Source: a virus
Virus record (IMG/VR): IMGVR_UViG_3300044535_000687
Span: 1 to 29,890 of that record
Length of the DNA: 29,890 nucleotides
Strand: one strand, 5' to 3'
The translations under genes and the position numbers were made by a program. The notes under the pieces were generated by a model. The model saw only the letters and a program-made list of their open reading frames with translations. It searched no databases and was not told the DNA's origin. This document shows positions 9,701 through 16,312 of the stretch, one piece after another; the first letter of the stretch is position 1; every line of letters starts with the position of its first letter.

Positions 9701-12700
9701 CAGAGCTTTATTGTTTTTACATTCATTACCTTTTAATAAAATTAAAGAAGATACAGTATTTACCGACAACCCTTTCGGACCAAACGAGATAACACATTTA
9801 TTTGATTCGAAAGCTGGGTTTGTACACGCACCTAGGTTGTGGTGTGCATATATTGGTGGTATATTATGGAGACAGTCTGGAGATAAGCCAAAGTATGATG
9901 ATAGTGGAACAAAAATAATAGGTGGCGGTAGCGGTTCTGATGACCCAATAGCATGGAATGTTAATTATGCTGATAACAACAAAGTTAATGTTACCGATAC
10001 ACCAGCTGGTTCTTATTCTTATTTATTTGAAGTACCTAATAAAAACACACAATATTTACCATCGAATATAGAATTCATCGGTGATTTTGACAACCTTAAT
10101 GATTATGTGAAAATTAATAAACAATTCGATATATGGCCAAACTTACCTAGACAAATAAAAAATGCTTTTAAAAAAACATTTTTTGATTTTGTTAACGGTG
10201 AAGATGGAATGACTAGTTTTGATGAAATAAGAAATGAATTAGAAATATATAACGGAACTGGTGACCAATTCCATAACTATTTAGGTATCATACGCTCTAA
10301 AATAAAAGATAAAGACACCAACAACCCATATATTAGTGCCTCTGACCTTTTAAATTCACAATATCTAAATATAGATGTTATTAAAAATAATTACGAAAGA
10401 ATGGTTCCGTTATCTGATAAAGATAAAAAATTCTTTATGTTTTTGGAAATAAAAGATGGTTCAGAAGCTGCAAGTAAATTAAAAACAGCGTTGACTGAAG
10501 AATATGTAATTGCGAATAATAGCTATGCTGCATGGGTTGGCTCTGATGCTGGTCAAGGTCAAATTACAAGAAAACCTATAAAAGTTAGTAGCACAAATTT
10601 TGATTTATATTTTAAAAGTCTTGTTGATGCGTTGAAAAAAGAAGGTGACGATTTTTCACCAACAAAAGAAAAAGAAAATTTAGATATTTCAATATTTGGA
10701 ACAGCAAACAAAGATTTAATTAGGTTAAATTTATATAGAACGTGTAAAAACATATATGACAAATGGTTAGGCGGTGCCAATGATGTAAACAAAGTAATGT
10801 ATCAATGTGGTGGTAGAAGTTCAGTAGACGCTAAACTAGCTTCAAAATACGAAAATAAAGCTACTAAATTTATTGATAGCTTTAGATTTGTAAGTAGGTC
10901 GTTTAGAGATATTGGTGATAAGCTATACATAAACCCTTTACCAATTAATGATTGGTTAATTGGTAACCCTAATACTAGTTCCTACGATGCAATAAGCTCG
11001 TTGTTAGCGGCTAACAATTTTGAGTTTCAAGCTTTGCCTAATTTTATAAACTTTAACAATGACGAAACATTAAAAGCAATCTTTAAACCATACAGTTATT
11101 ACGATAAGCCGATTGAAGAAGGTATATGTGGACCATCATTTGTCTGTGTATATGTTGGTCAAACATCTAAACATTTAGATTTTAGAGGTGGTGAATACCC
11201 TAACGATGGTTTTGATTTGAGGTGTATAAATGGTAGCCCTAGCACTGAAATACCACCAGATTTTAATGAAGCGTCAAACGATTACGAAGATGCGGTTGGT
11301 GCTTTTACAGTAAGGTATAGCCAACAAAACCAAAACATTTTTAAAGACATAAATTTGGACCAAAGTGAATTTAGTGAAACTGATGAATCATTGCAGATTC
11401 AAGACGATATATCACAAAAAGGTGCTGAAAACAATAGAAGTTTTGTTGGTCAAAACATATACAACGTATATGCTGTTAGAAGTTATTCAGCTGAAATAGA
11501 AATGATGGGTAATGCCATGATACAACCAATGATGTATTTTCAATTAGATAACATACCTATGTTTCATGGTGCTTATATGGTTACCAGAGTTAAACACTCT
11601 ATTAAACCAAATAGCATGTCAACAAATTTTAAAGGTGTTAGGATTAGATATCCAGAAACACCTTTGATTACAGCTTACGATATTTATATGGATTTAATTT
11701 CAACATTAGATACTAGTGGTGCTGGAACTGGAACATTCGGTAGTGGCGGTAGCGGTGGCGGTGTGAAAGGTACATTTGCACCAATTGTTGTTACATTAAT
11801 CGAAAATGGTGCCATTAATGGTAAAGTAGAAGCTGGTAATAACAAATTGAAACCATTACCTAAAATTGAAGGTGTTGATAACGCAAAATTAAACAATAAA
11901 GCGGAAAATCTATTAATACAAGAAGCCGTTGACCCATTTGTCAAGATGGTTAAAGATTGGATTGGTTGGATGAAACAAAACGGGTTTAAAGGTAATAATG
12001 GTTATTATGTTGATATTACTAGTATATTTAGAGATTATGAAAAACAAGTTCAAATCAAAAAAGAATATGGTTCGGCAGCTGCTGCACCTGGTTCATCTAA
12101 CCATGGTTGGGCAATTGCGTTAGATTTTCAATTTTATAATAAAAAAGGTACTAAAATACCTAACACAAAAAACCAATCCCAATATTTTAAATTTGATTCA
12201 AACCCAGCAATAAAATGGATTTATGATAATTCATGGAAATACGGATGGGTTATGCCGTCTAGTTTGAGAGACGGTAGTGGGTTAGAAGAACACTGGCATA
12301 TTGAGTATCATGGAACAGCTGCAAAATGTATCATAGAAAAGAACCCTACTATCTATGGTTATACTGTTAATATTGATAAAAACGCTAAAATAGATGCATC
12401 TGTTAAAAACCCAAAAACAAAAGATGGTAAAGAAGCTGTTTACAATAGTTGTGATTATAAATTCATTGAAAAAGCTGGGGATGGAACCGAGGGTGGTGGC
12501 GGTGGTAAAGCGGCTTTTGGTTGTAAATCACCTAACTATAGCTTCCCGTTCCAAGACCCATTACCACCATCAAATAGTTTAACTATTAAAGAAGCTGTAA
12601 CGATATTGAAAAAATTACCTAGTGGTACTGGAAAAGCTGTTTTTGCTATTTTGTGGGCAGAAGCGTCAAAAAATCCAGATAGAACAGCTTTCAAATCAGC

Positions 12701-13025
12701 TGGTGGGTATAACTATGCTGGTGTACAAACAGATGGTGGTAAATGGGGTGCTCCAGGAATTATCGGACAATATTGTAGAGTTGATAGTGGTGGTAATAAA
12801 AGAGCGTTTGCTATTTTTGAAAATAATGAAACATTCTTAAAATTTATGGCTGATAGGGTTGAAAAGAAAGGGTTTAACGGTAATAATGGTGATGATTGGA
12901 CAACAACATACATCAATAGTTGGTGGTCACCAGCAGCAAAAGCAAGCTACACAAAAGGAACCGAAAAATATAATTCTAAACTATCAATTTATAATACGGC
13001 AATGAAAAAATGGAATGCTAATTGA
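6729..13025 (+). CDS. Baseplate hub/spike protein with M15 peptidase and lysozyme-like domains
   Basis: 2098 residues. The N-terminal two thirds are virion structural sequence. At about 1570-1650 the segment GNAMIQPMMYFQLDNIPMF, then HGAYMVTRVKHSI, resembles the hub (gp27-type) signature of this phage group. A Gly/Ser linker (about 1662-1676) leads to an M15-type D,D-peptidase domain (about 1715-1865). Zinc ligands are His1792 and Asp1799 (SNHGWAIALDF) and His1857 in EHWH, with Glu1854 as general base. After a second Gly-rich linker (about 1917) a C-terminal domain (about 1955-2095) looks like a lysozyme/glucosaminidase fold: AILWAEASKNP with candidate catalytic Glu1978, YNYAGVQTDGGKWG, then RAFAIFENNETFLKF. 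The protein would thus cut both peptide cross-links and glycan strands during penetration, the job of the gp5 lysozyme in T4. Its start overlaps the gp53-like gene by 11 bases. Peptidase call strong; glycosidase class (GH73 or other) uncertain. Confidence 0.85.
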   Translation: MASNDGKIGCTTGRAKIIDPNDFNGFNSDSNVPVQLEDLNISVILTTYKKPRTNLTTTSDGSTFESSREFRVNFIEGTNLGGKKVLTTKYTDLTTSFEKGAVNEETLGITNIDIEFNSSMAPMVAISFIDVRGSSIFQNEENILNGYNKYSVFFQLPYPLFELEIKGYYGKPVKYCLHMLKFNSKFNSQTGNFEITCNFIGYSYALLSDTLLGYLKAIPYTKIGEERYTAYNSTRNTPILNLNELMKKIDDINKNLPKIADSAPESVEFNSTTTALDRLTYIKDTMDTFAESMPELNTDKENHDYIVFKTIDLKTKENEIKIYKDDVTKYIESDEDSFNKLSETDKLDVKTFTSLESNNVALGAKVYKRVTKKMFTSNTDATLTTALGTQNNLEEKKQKISEYLKKNYSTVGEDEKLDIIDFSLQYEELNKKKNTTEKANESAKKALAKKFEESVRDTLGFDPTVREIVEIFTAAIEVFIETIYVVSTTAEGNSERTEELAKKFTATGSQGLETDIYNANIELKKFFPWPDYREKDDEKNTYVEKYLGASGVLESPEKVDELVFIEDLLNAFRKAKKIEDAIVENQDTETTAWLASNPLDSIVFSDKEPYSRYGEGGEFKTREDFVRLLLIRGMTFLGYSNDPAVLQPEEIKAMGEVEAAAILRGVKTVDTSSGTLKQSLTKITLDFIKDVEGTINGNSRKVIEKAGSDYKYTYIYNGNEFKLIPVNKGFNNENWGDPNKEYLQVLTDLITKRDVDEYLFLTNYSDDYTPVTAASKPVEESKQRKNDDGGTYVKFFKGTEFPAANATVTLPEGVTSDNVMILENLKKDAVTFDAGFNSFAGGYGAQDFSVMDWGNEDLTDLALMYVFYNDYQVDNKLTNMGSGLAYTRKKSGELKGKDLTTSKFDLKTSGNITVPKIGDTLRSLYLKKVDNEDVRLHADWGKNRILFNNIKDDSVSYPYVVLKYDENKQFSLFGSELYYNQSFRGRFKNYNRALLFLHSLPFNKIKEDTVFTDNPFGPNEITHLFDSKAGFVHAPRLWCAYIGGILWRQSGDKPKYDDSGTKIIGGGSGSDDPIAWNVNYADNNKVNVTDTPAGSYSYLFEVPNKNTQYLPSNIEFIGDFDNLNDYVKINKQFDIWPNLPRQIKNAFKKTFFDFVNGEDGMTSFDEIRNELEIYNGTGDQFHNYLGIIRSKIKDKDTNNPYISASDLLNSQYLNIDVIKNNYERMVPLSDKDKKFFMFLEIKDGSEAASKLKTALTEEYVIANNSYAAWVGSDAGQGQITRKPIKVSSTNFDLYFKSLVDALKKEGDDFSPTKEKENLDISIFGTANKDLIRLNLYRTCKNIYDKWLGGANDVNKVMYQCGGRSSVDAKLASKYENKATKFIDSFRFVSRSFRDIGDKLYINPLPINDWLIGNPNTSSYDAISSLLAANNFEFQALPNFINFNNDETLKAIFKPYSYYDKPIEEGICGPSFVCVYVGQTSKHLDFRGGEYPNDGFDLRCINGSPSTEIPPDFNEASNDYEDAVGAFTVRYSQQNQNIFKDINLDQSEFSETDESLQIQDDISQKGAENNRSFVGQNIYNVYAVRSYSAEIEMMGNAMIQPMMYFQLDNIPMFHGAYMVTRVKHSIKPNSMSTNFKGVRIRYPETPLITAYDIYMDLISTLDTSGAGTGTFGSGGSGGGVKGTFAPIVVTLIENGAINGKVEAGNNKLKPLPKIEGVDNAKLNNKAENLLIQEAVDPFVKMVKDWIGWMKQNGFKGNNGYYVDITSIFRDYEKQVQIKKEYGSAAAAPGSSNHGWAIALDFQFYNKKGTKIPNTKNQSQYFKFDSNPAIKWIYDNSWKYGWVMPSSLRDGSGLEEHWHIEYHGTAAKCIIEKNPTIYGYTVNIDKNAKIDASVKNPKTKDGKEAVYNSCDYKFIEKAGDGTEGGGGGKAAFGCKSPNYSFPFQDPLPPSNSLTIKEAVTILKKLPSGTGKAVFAILWAEASKNPDRTAFKSAGGYNYAGVQTDGGKWGAPGIIGQYCRVDSGGNKRAFAIFENNETFLKFMADRVEKKGFNGNNGDDWTTTYINSWWSPAAKASYTKGTEKYNSKLSIYNTAMKKWNAN

Positions 13026-13052
13026 TATTTTTAAAATTTATTAGTATATTTG
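13022..13052 (+). promoter_or_regulatory. Bacteroidota-type promoter overlapping the hub stop codon
   Basis: TTG at 13022-13024, 20 bases, then TATATTTG at 13045-13052. The TTG box overlaps the stop codon of the hub gene. The -7 box ends 4 bases before the ATG at 13057, so transcription would begin at or within a few bases of that start codon. The surrounding TTAGTATATTTG is repeated at the two promoters before gp32. Confidence 0.75.
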
Positions 13053-13056
13053 CAAC

Positions 13057-13695
13057 ATGATAGTTGCGAACATAGTTTCAAAGAATAAAATAAACGTTTC
13101 AGAAGATTTTAACGTAGTTCAATCCATGGATGAAATAATCCATGGATTGCCTACATTAATTGTGGGTTTTGACTACATGGATAAACACTACCCAGATTTT
13201 AATATTTTGGATAGAAAGATTTCAGAAAACCTATATTGGACTTTTAAGAAAACAGAACGAAGAGATAAACATGACGAGGATTTAACTTGGTTTATGGTTA
13301 ATTCTTACAACGACTTGATAAAAGATATTTCATATGTTTTTATCGACCCATTACAATACAAGACTAAAGTGCTATGGAAAATTTTAAGAAAAATAAATGA
13401 AATTAAAAACATAGTCACTTACGTAAATGGCGATATGGCTTACATATATGGCGAAAAATACATATTTGGGGTTGATTTAAGATTGCTAGAATATGTTGGG
13501 TTTAAAAAAGATAAGGTAAAACGCATGATTAAATCAAAAAGCTCAGTCTTTTTGGACCAAAACGAGATACTTATAGAATATAAAAAATACGTTGAAGACT
13601 TAGGGTTAAAAGTTAGATACTTACCATATTTATTTTCTATAAAAAATGAACAAAACAATATTACTAGCAACATTCATCTTCCCAGAGAGAGTTGA
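13057..13695 (+). CDS. Phage protein of unknown function
   Basis: 212 residues, mixed alpha/beta, no signal peptide or membrane segment; I do not recognise a family. Charged helices dominate the middle (TFKKTERRDKHDEDL, WKILRKINEIKN) and the C-terminal part is Lys-rich. The start at 13057 sits directly on a host-type promoter, which would make the message leaderless or nearly so; the next in-frame Met is codon 24 (13126), inside a 12-bp perfect inverted repeat. I keep 13057 because the first 23 residues (MIVANIVSKNKINV...) read as a natural beta strand and helix. Its 3' end overlaps the next gene by 50 bases in another frame, suggesting coupling. The promoter differs from the late-looking ones of the tail genes, so it is probably expressed early or in mid-infection. 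Confidence 0.75.
   Translation: MIVANIVSKNKINVSEDFNVVQSMDEIIHGLPTLIVGFDYMDKHYPDFNILDRKISENLYWTFKKTERRDKHDEDLTWFMVNSYNDLIKDISYVFIDPLQYKTKVLWKILRKINEIKNIVTYVNGDMAYIYGEKYIFGVDLRLLEYVGFKKDKVKRMIKSKSSVFLDQNEILIEYKKYVEDLGLKVRYLPYLFSIKNEQNNITSNIHLPRES
13120..13149. repeat. Perfect 12-bp inverted repeat in coding sequence
   Basis: CAATCCATGGAT (13120-13131), 6-base spacer GAAATA, ATCCATGGATTG (13138-13149), with no mismatch. Each arm holds the palindrome CCATGG. It lies 63 bases into the gene and about that far from the expected transcription start, and its left arm contains the in-frame ATG of codon 24. It could fold as an RNA hairpin or be bound as DNA by a dimeric protein. Confidence 0.8.
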
Positions 13696-14047
13696 TTGGT
13701 TTCTAAGTTATTTAGAAGCCAAATTTGCTATTACCAAAAATAAAGTGTTTTGTTATAAGAATCTTGATGACGAATCTAAAGTCATTATGACATTTAAAAT
13801 AAATGTCCAAAAAGACAAGCCATTAAATCTTAAAAATTTATTCCCAAGTGCTGTACCAGTACATAAAAAAGGTGATGCTATTTATACAATAAATGCGTTA
13901 AATAAATTAATCGAAAAAAACTACCCAGAGTCAGTTGGAAACATAGATTACAAAACTGTGAAAATCAATTGGGAAGAATATCAAAACAAGATGATTTTAA
14001 TAAATGGTGAAGAACTTACCATTTTTAATATAACTAGGGTTTTTTAG
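13646..14047 (+). CDS. Small phage protein of unknown function
   Basis: 133 residues, predicted soluble alpha/beta (MNKTILLATFIFPERVDWFLSYLEAKF, read as two pieces: a hydrophobic strand, then an amphipathic helix). No family recognised. The start lies 50 bases inside the 3' end of the upstream gene in a different frame, and the intact frame plus strand/helix alternation favour a real gene. It ends with TAG, so TAG is a true stop here. Its last 45 bases contain a hairpin with a T tract, which may end transcription before its own stop codon in a fraction of transcripts. Confidence 0.72.
   Translation: MNKTILLATFIFPERVDWFLSYLEAKFAITKNKVFCYKNLDDESKVIMTFKINVQKDKPLNLKNLFPSAVPVHKKGDAIYTINALNKLIEKNYPESVGNIDYKTVKINWEEYQNKMILINGEELTIFNITRVF
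14002..14026 (+). terminator. Candidate terminator inside the end of a gene
   Basis: AAATGGT (14002-14008) pairs with ACCATTT (14018-14024), 7 bp, and the pairing can extend by two weaker pairs; TTTTT lies at 14022-14026. It lies 20 bases before the stop codon of the overlapping gene. The stem is AU-rich and modest, so it may be leaky or by chance. Confidence 0.35.
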
Positions 14048-14058
14048 TGTTTTACTGA

Positions 14059-14070
14059 TATTTATATAAA
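14059..14070 (+). promoter_or_regulatory. AT-rich promoter-like element TATTTATATAAA
   Basis: In the 51-base gap before 14099. It shares TATTTATATA(T)AAA with 1935-1949 and lies about 28 bases from the start codon, a sensible leader length. No TAnnTTTG box is present, so this would be a phage-specific (late?) promoter class. Weak evidence. Confidence 0.3.
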
Positions 14071-14098
14071 AACATAATACAAATTTAAAAATATAGTT

Positions 14099-14299
14099 AT
14101 GGAAAACAACACTTCAAATAAAAATGTTCCTAACCAAAAAGATTTAGACAAAGCTTTAGAAGGATATTTGAACACAGAAAACCAAGACCCGAACTTAGAT
14201 TGTAGTTCTGGTGTTTGTGTTATCAAAGGTGATAAAAGCCTTATTGAAAGAATAAACAAAAAAATAATCACCGAAGACGGTAGACAATTATTATTCTAA
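14099..14299 (+). CDS. Small conserved-looking phage protein with a Cys pair
   Basis: 66 residues, hydrophilic. The N-terminal half is Asn/Lys-rich and likely disordered; the C-terminal half has LDCSSGVCVIKGDKSLIERINKK, best seen as a CSSGVC motif followed by a helix. The CxxxxC pair could bind a metal or form a disulfide, but two cysteines alone are not enough to call a zinc finger. It starts after an AT-rich promoter-like element and is 4 bases from the next gene, so the two form an operon. Family not recognised. Confidence 0.65.
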   Translation: MENNTSNKNVPNQKDLDKALEGYLNTENQDPNLDCSSGVCVIKGDKSLIERINKKIITEDGRQLLF

Positions 14300-14303
14300 T
14301 TAA

Positions 14304-15086
14304 ATGAAAAAAAATAAACTTAATCCAGAATTATTGAAAGAAGAACTTAAAAAGTTTAGGTTGCTTTCTGAATATGATTTTTATGGTAAAACAACTGAAG
14401 ATTCAGAATATGAAAAACCATTAGTTTTAGGTGCTGAACTAGAAGAAGCTGACGAAGAAGAAGCTACTGATGCAATCGCTGCCGACTTAGGTTTAGATGC
14501 TGAACAACCAGCTAACGATGCTGAACAACCAGCTAACGATGCTGAACAACCAGCAACTGACGAAACTGGTGATGACGAACAAACTGGTGAAATACCTAAC
14601 GAAGAACCAGCGACTGGTGAAGTTCCAGCGGAAGAACCAGTAGAGGAACCAGTAGAAGATACATCAGATGATGTTGAAATCGATGTTACATCGTTGGTGA
14701 AGGGTTCAGAAGATGCTAAAGCTGCTGCTGACAAAGCTACTGCAAACACAGAAGTTCTTTTACAGAAACTTTCAGACTTAGAATCACGTGTTGCTAGCAT
14801 GGACAACATAACAAACAAAATCGAAGGTTTAGAACAAGAAATAATCAAAAGAAACCCAACACCAGTTGAGAAACTAGAAATGCGTTCATTAAGTTCTTTC
14901 CCATACAGTCAAAAATTAACAGATTATTGGGCCGACAAAGAAGGTGCTTATGACGTTATGGGTAATAAAGACAAAAAAGAAGAATACGTTTTAACACAAG
15001 ATGATGTTGATTATGGTTATAGTGAACCAGAAGTAAAAAGAAGTTTTGGTGTCAACCCAGACGATTACGAAGAAGAAGAAATTTAA
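14304..15086 (+). CDS. Acidic low-complexity phage protein, possible scaffold or structural accessory
   Basis: 260 residues. After a basic N-terminal helix (1-25) comes a very acidic region rich in Glu, Asp, Pro, Thr and Ala (about 45-130) with three tandem DAEQPAN-type units. A predicted coiled coil follows (about 137-180; LLQKLSDLESRVASM), then a conserved-looking C-terminal segment (about 187-260; SLSSFPYSQKLTDYW) with an acidic tail. Acidic composition plus coiled coil is typical of phage prohead core/scaffold or neck accessory proteins, but nothing here is diagnostic. It is followed at once by a strong terminator, so it is the last gene of its unit. Confidence 0.7.
   Translation: MKKNKLNPELLKEELKKFRLLSEYDFYGKTTEDSEYEKPLVLGAELEEADEEEATDAIAADLGLDAEQPANDAEQPANDAEQPATDETGDDEQTGEIPNEEPATGEVPAEEPVEEPVEDTSDDVEIDVTSLVKGSEDAKAAADKATANTEVLLQKLSDLESRVASMDNITNKIEGLEQEIIKRNPTPVEKLEMRSLSSFPYSQKLTDYWADKEGAYDVMGNKDKKEEYVLTQDDVDYGYSEPEVKRSFGVNPDDYEEEEI
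14496..14558 (+). repeat. 21-bp tandem repeat, about 2.7 copies
   Basis: Unit GATGCTGAACAACCAGCTAAC at 14496-14516 and 14517-14537, identical, then a third copy from 14538 that diverges in its last six bases. It encodes repeated DAEQPAN in the acidic region of the host gene. Identity at the DNA level shows recent slippage or duplication. Confidence 0.85.
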
Positions 15087-15095
15087 CAAATAACT

Positions 15096-15126
15096 AAAAG
15101 CCTCAGAAATGGGGCTTTTTTATTTT
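15096..15126 (+). terminator. Intrinsic terminator
   Basis: AAAAGCCTC (15096-15104) pairs with GGGGCTTTT (15111-15119), one G-U pair, 6-base loop AGAAAT, then a T tract to 15121 and further T-rich sequence. It separates the acidic protein gene from the gp32 promoters. Confidence 0.85.
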
Positions 15127-15150
15127 TATGAAAAATAAATTGGTTTTTTG

Positions 15151-15181
15151 TTGTATCATGAGAAATTTGTTAGTATATTTG
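15151..15181 (+). promoter_or_regulatory. Bacteroidota-type promoter P1 of the gp32 unit
   Basis: TTG at 15151-15153, 20 bases, TATATTTG at 15174-15181. A start near 15188 would fall next to an ATG at 15190 that opens only a 9-residue frame (MWLKLIKIL) ending at 15219; this may be a leader peptide or chance. Confidence 0.75.
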
Positions 15182-15237
15182 TAGAAATTATGTGGCTAAA
15201 ATTAATAAAAATACTTTAAAAAAGTTGTCTAAAATAC

Positions 15238-15267
15238 TTGACTTTTCAGAGTTTTTTAGTATATTTG
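15238..15267 (+). promoter_or_regulatory. Bacteroidota-type promoter P2 of the gp32 unit
   Basis: TTG at 15238-15240 (in TTGACTTTTC), 19 bases, TATATTTG at 15260-15267. It shares TTAGTATATTTGTAG with P1. Transcription would start near 15274, giving gp32 a leader of about 45 bases. Confidence 0.8.
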
Positions 15268-15274
15268 TAGTATC

Positions 15275-15320
15275 AAAAGTTAGTAAATAAATAACATAAA
15301 TATATAAAACAAAAAGTAAA
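15275..15320 (+). promoter_or_regulatory. Unstructured A/U-rich gp32 leader, possible autoregulatory site
   Basis: Between P2 and the ATG the sequence is almost only A and T with hardly any G or C and no stable stem. T4 gp32 represses its own translation by binding cooperatively to an unstructured A/U-rich leader. The composition here would allow the same control, but I see no pseudoknot like the T4 nucleation site, so this is inference. Confidence 0.3.
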
Positions 15321-16232
15321 ATGAGTAATGAAAAAAGTGCATTGGATGCAATGCTAGCACAGTACGAGAAGAACAACGCTCCTAAGTACGAAAAAAAATC
15401 TGAGAAGGTTTATGATTTAAAAAACTACTTTAACACTTACATTAAAGAAGGTGTTAAAGCGGCAACTAAAGAAATCAGAATTCTTCCATCTGAAAACGGT
15501 TCTCCGTTTGTAGAAGTTCACGGACATAAAGTTCAAGTTGATGGTGAGTGGAAAACATTTGCATGTTTAAAACATGAAAAAGGTGAACCATGCCCATTCT
15601 GCGAGGCTCGTGAAGCTTTGTTGGCTACTGGTAATGAGTCAGACAAAGAATTGGCTAAAAAATACAACGCACGTAAAATGTATGTTGTTAAAGTAATTGA
15701 CAGAGCTGCTGAAGAAGAAGGTGTTAAGTTCTGGAGATTTAACCATGACTACCGTAAAGAAGGAATTTTCGACAAAATCCACGGTGTGTTGACGGCTCTT
15801 AAAACAAATAGAGATGTTACTAACCCAGAAACTGGTCGTGACTTAGCTATCACAATCCAAAGAAACCAAAACAACATTCCAGTTGTATCAGCTGTTGTTG
15901 CATTGGATTCTACACCATTATCTGAAGATGTTGAAAAATCACAAGAGTGGTTGGCTGATGCTAGAACATGGGAAGATGTTTATTCTGTTCGTACTTATGA
16001 CTACTTGGAAATCATTGTTAAAGGTGGTGTTCCAGTGTGGGATAAAGAAGAGAAAAAATTTGTTGACAAAGAATCTTTGAAAGCTGACGATAACTCAACT
16101 TTGGAAGCTGAATTGACAATGGGAGTTGAAAATGTTAAATCTAACGTACAAGCTGCGTCTGAAACAACAAAAACAACAACTACTACACAATCGGTTGAGT
16201 CTGATGACGAAGAAGACGACCTACCGTTTTAA
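15321..16232 (+). CDS. gp32: Single-stranded DNA-binding protein, gp32-like
   Basis: 303 residues, about the T4 length (301). The zinc-binding subdomain is intact: His69, Cys82, Cys91 and Cys94 (HGHK, then FACLKHEKGEPCPFCE) match the His64-Cys77-Cys87-Cys90 spacing of T4 gp32 within one residue. The core OB-fold region surrounds it and the protein ends with the acidic tail DDEEDDLPF, used in this family to recruit replication and recombination partners. It coats single-stranded DNA at the fork and during recombination and works with UvsX and the helicase encoded just downstream. Two tandem host-type promoters precede it and a terminator follows it (16250-16278), so it can be expressed as its own, probably abundant, message. 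Confidence 0.93.
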   Translation: MSNEKSALDAMLAQYEKNNAPKYEKKSEKVYDLKNYFNTYIKEGVKAATKEIRILPSENGSPFVEVHGHKVQVDGEWKTFACLKHEKGEPCPFCEAREALLATGNESDKELAKKYNARKMYVVKVIDRAAEEEGVKFWRFNHDYRKEGIFDKIHGVLTALKTNRDVTNPETGRDLAITIQRNQNNIPVVSAVVALDSTPLSEDVEKSQEWLADARTWEDVYSVRTYDYLEIIVKGGVPVWDKEEKKFVDKESLKADDNSTLEAELTMGVENVKSNVQAASETTKTTTTTQSVESDDEEDDLPF

Positions 16233-16249
16233 TTAGGTTTAAACTAAAC

Positions 16250-16278
16250 AAAAAGAGGTGAGGAATTGCCTCTTTTTT
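16250..16278 (+). terminator. Intrinsic terminator after gp32
   Basis: AAAAAGAGG (16250-16258) pairs with CCTCTTTTT (16269-16277), a 9-bp stem with a 10-base loop, followed by T. Read-through would be needed for downstream uvsX, for which I see no separate promoter, so it probably attenuates. Confidence 0.8.
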
Positions 16279-16312
16279 GTTCTAAAATAACAATTAAGAA
16301 AAACAAATTAAA

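Noticed and set aside
14381-14848. 155-codon Ser-rich minus-strand frame
   Set aside because: It is the mirror of the acidic repeat region of the + strand gene; the apparent repeats come from the 21-bp tandem repeat.
15190-15219. Tiny frame MWLKLIKIL right after promoter P1
   Set aside because: Nine codons in AT-rich sequence with nothing to show translation; mentioned only as a possible leader peptide.
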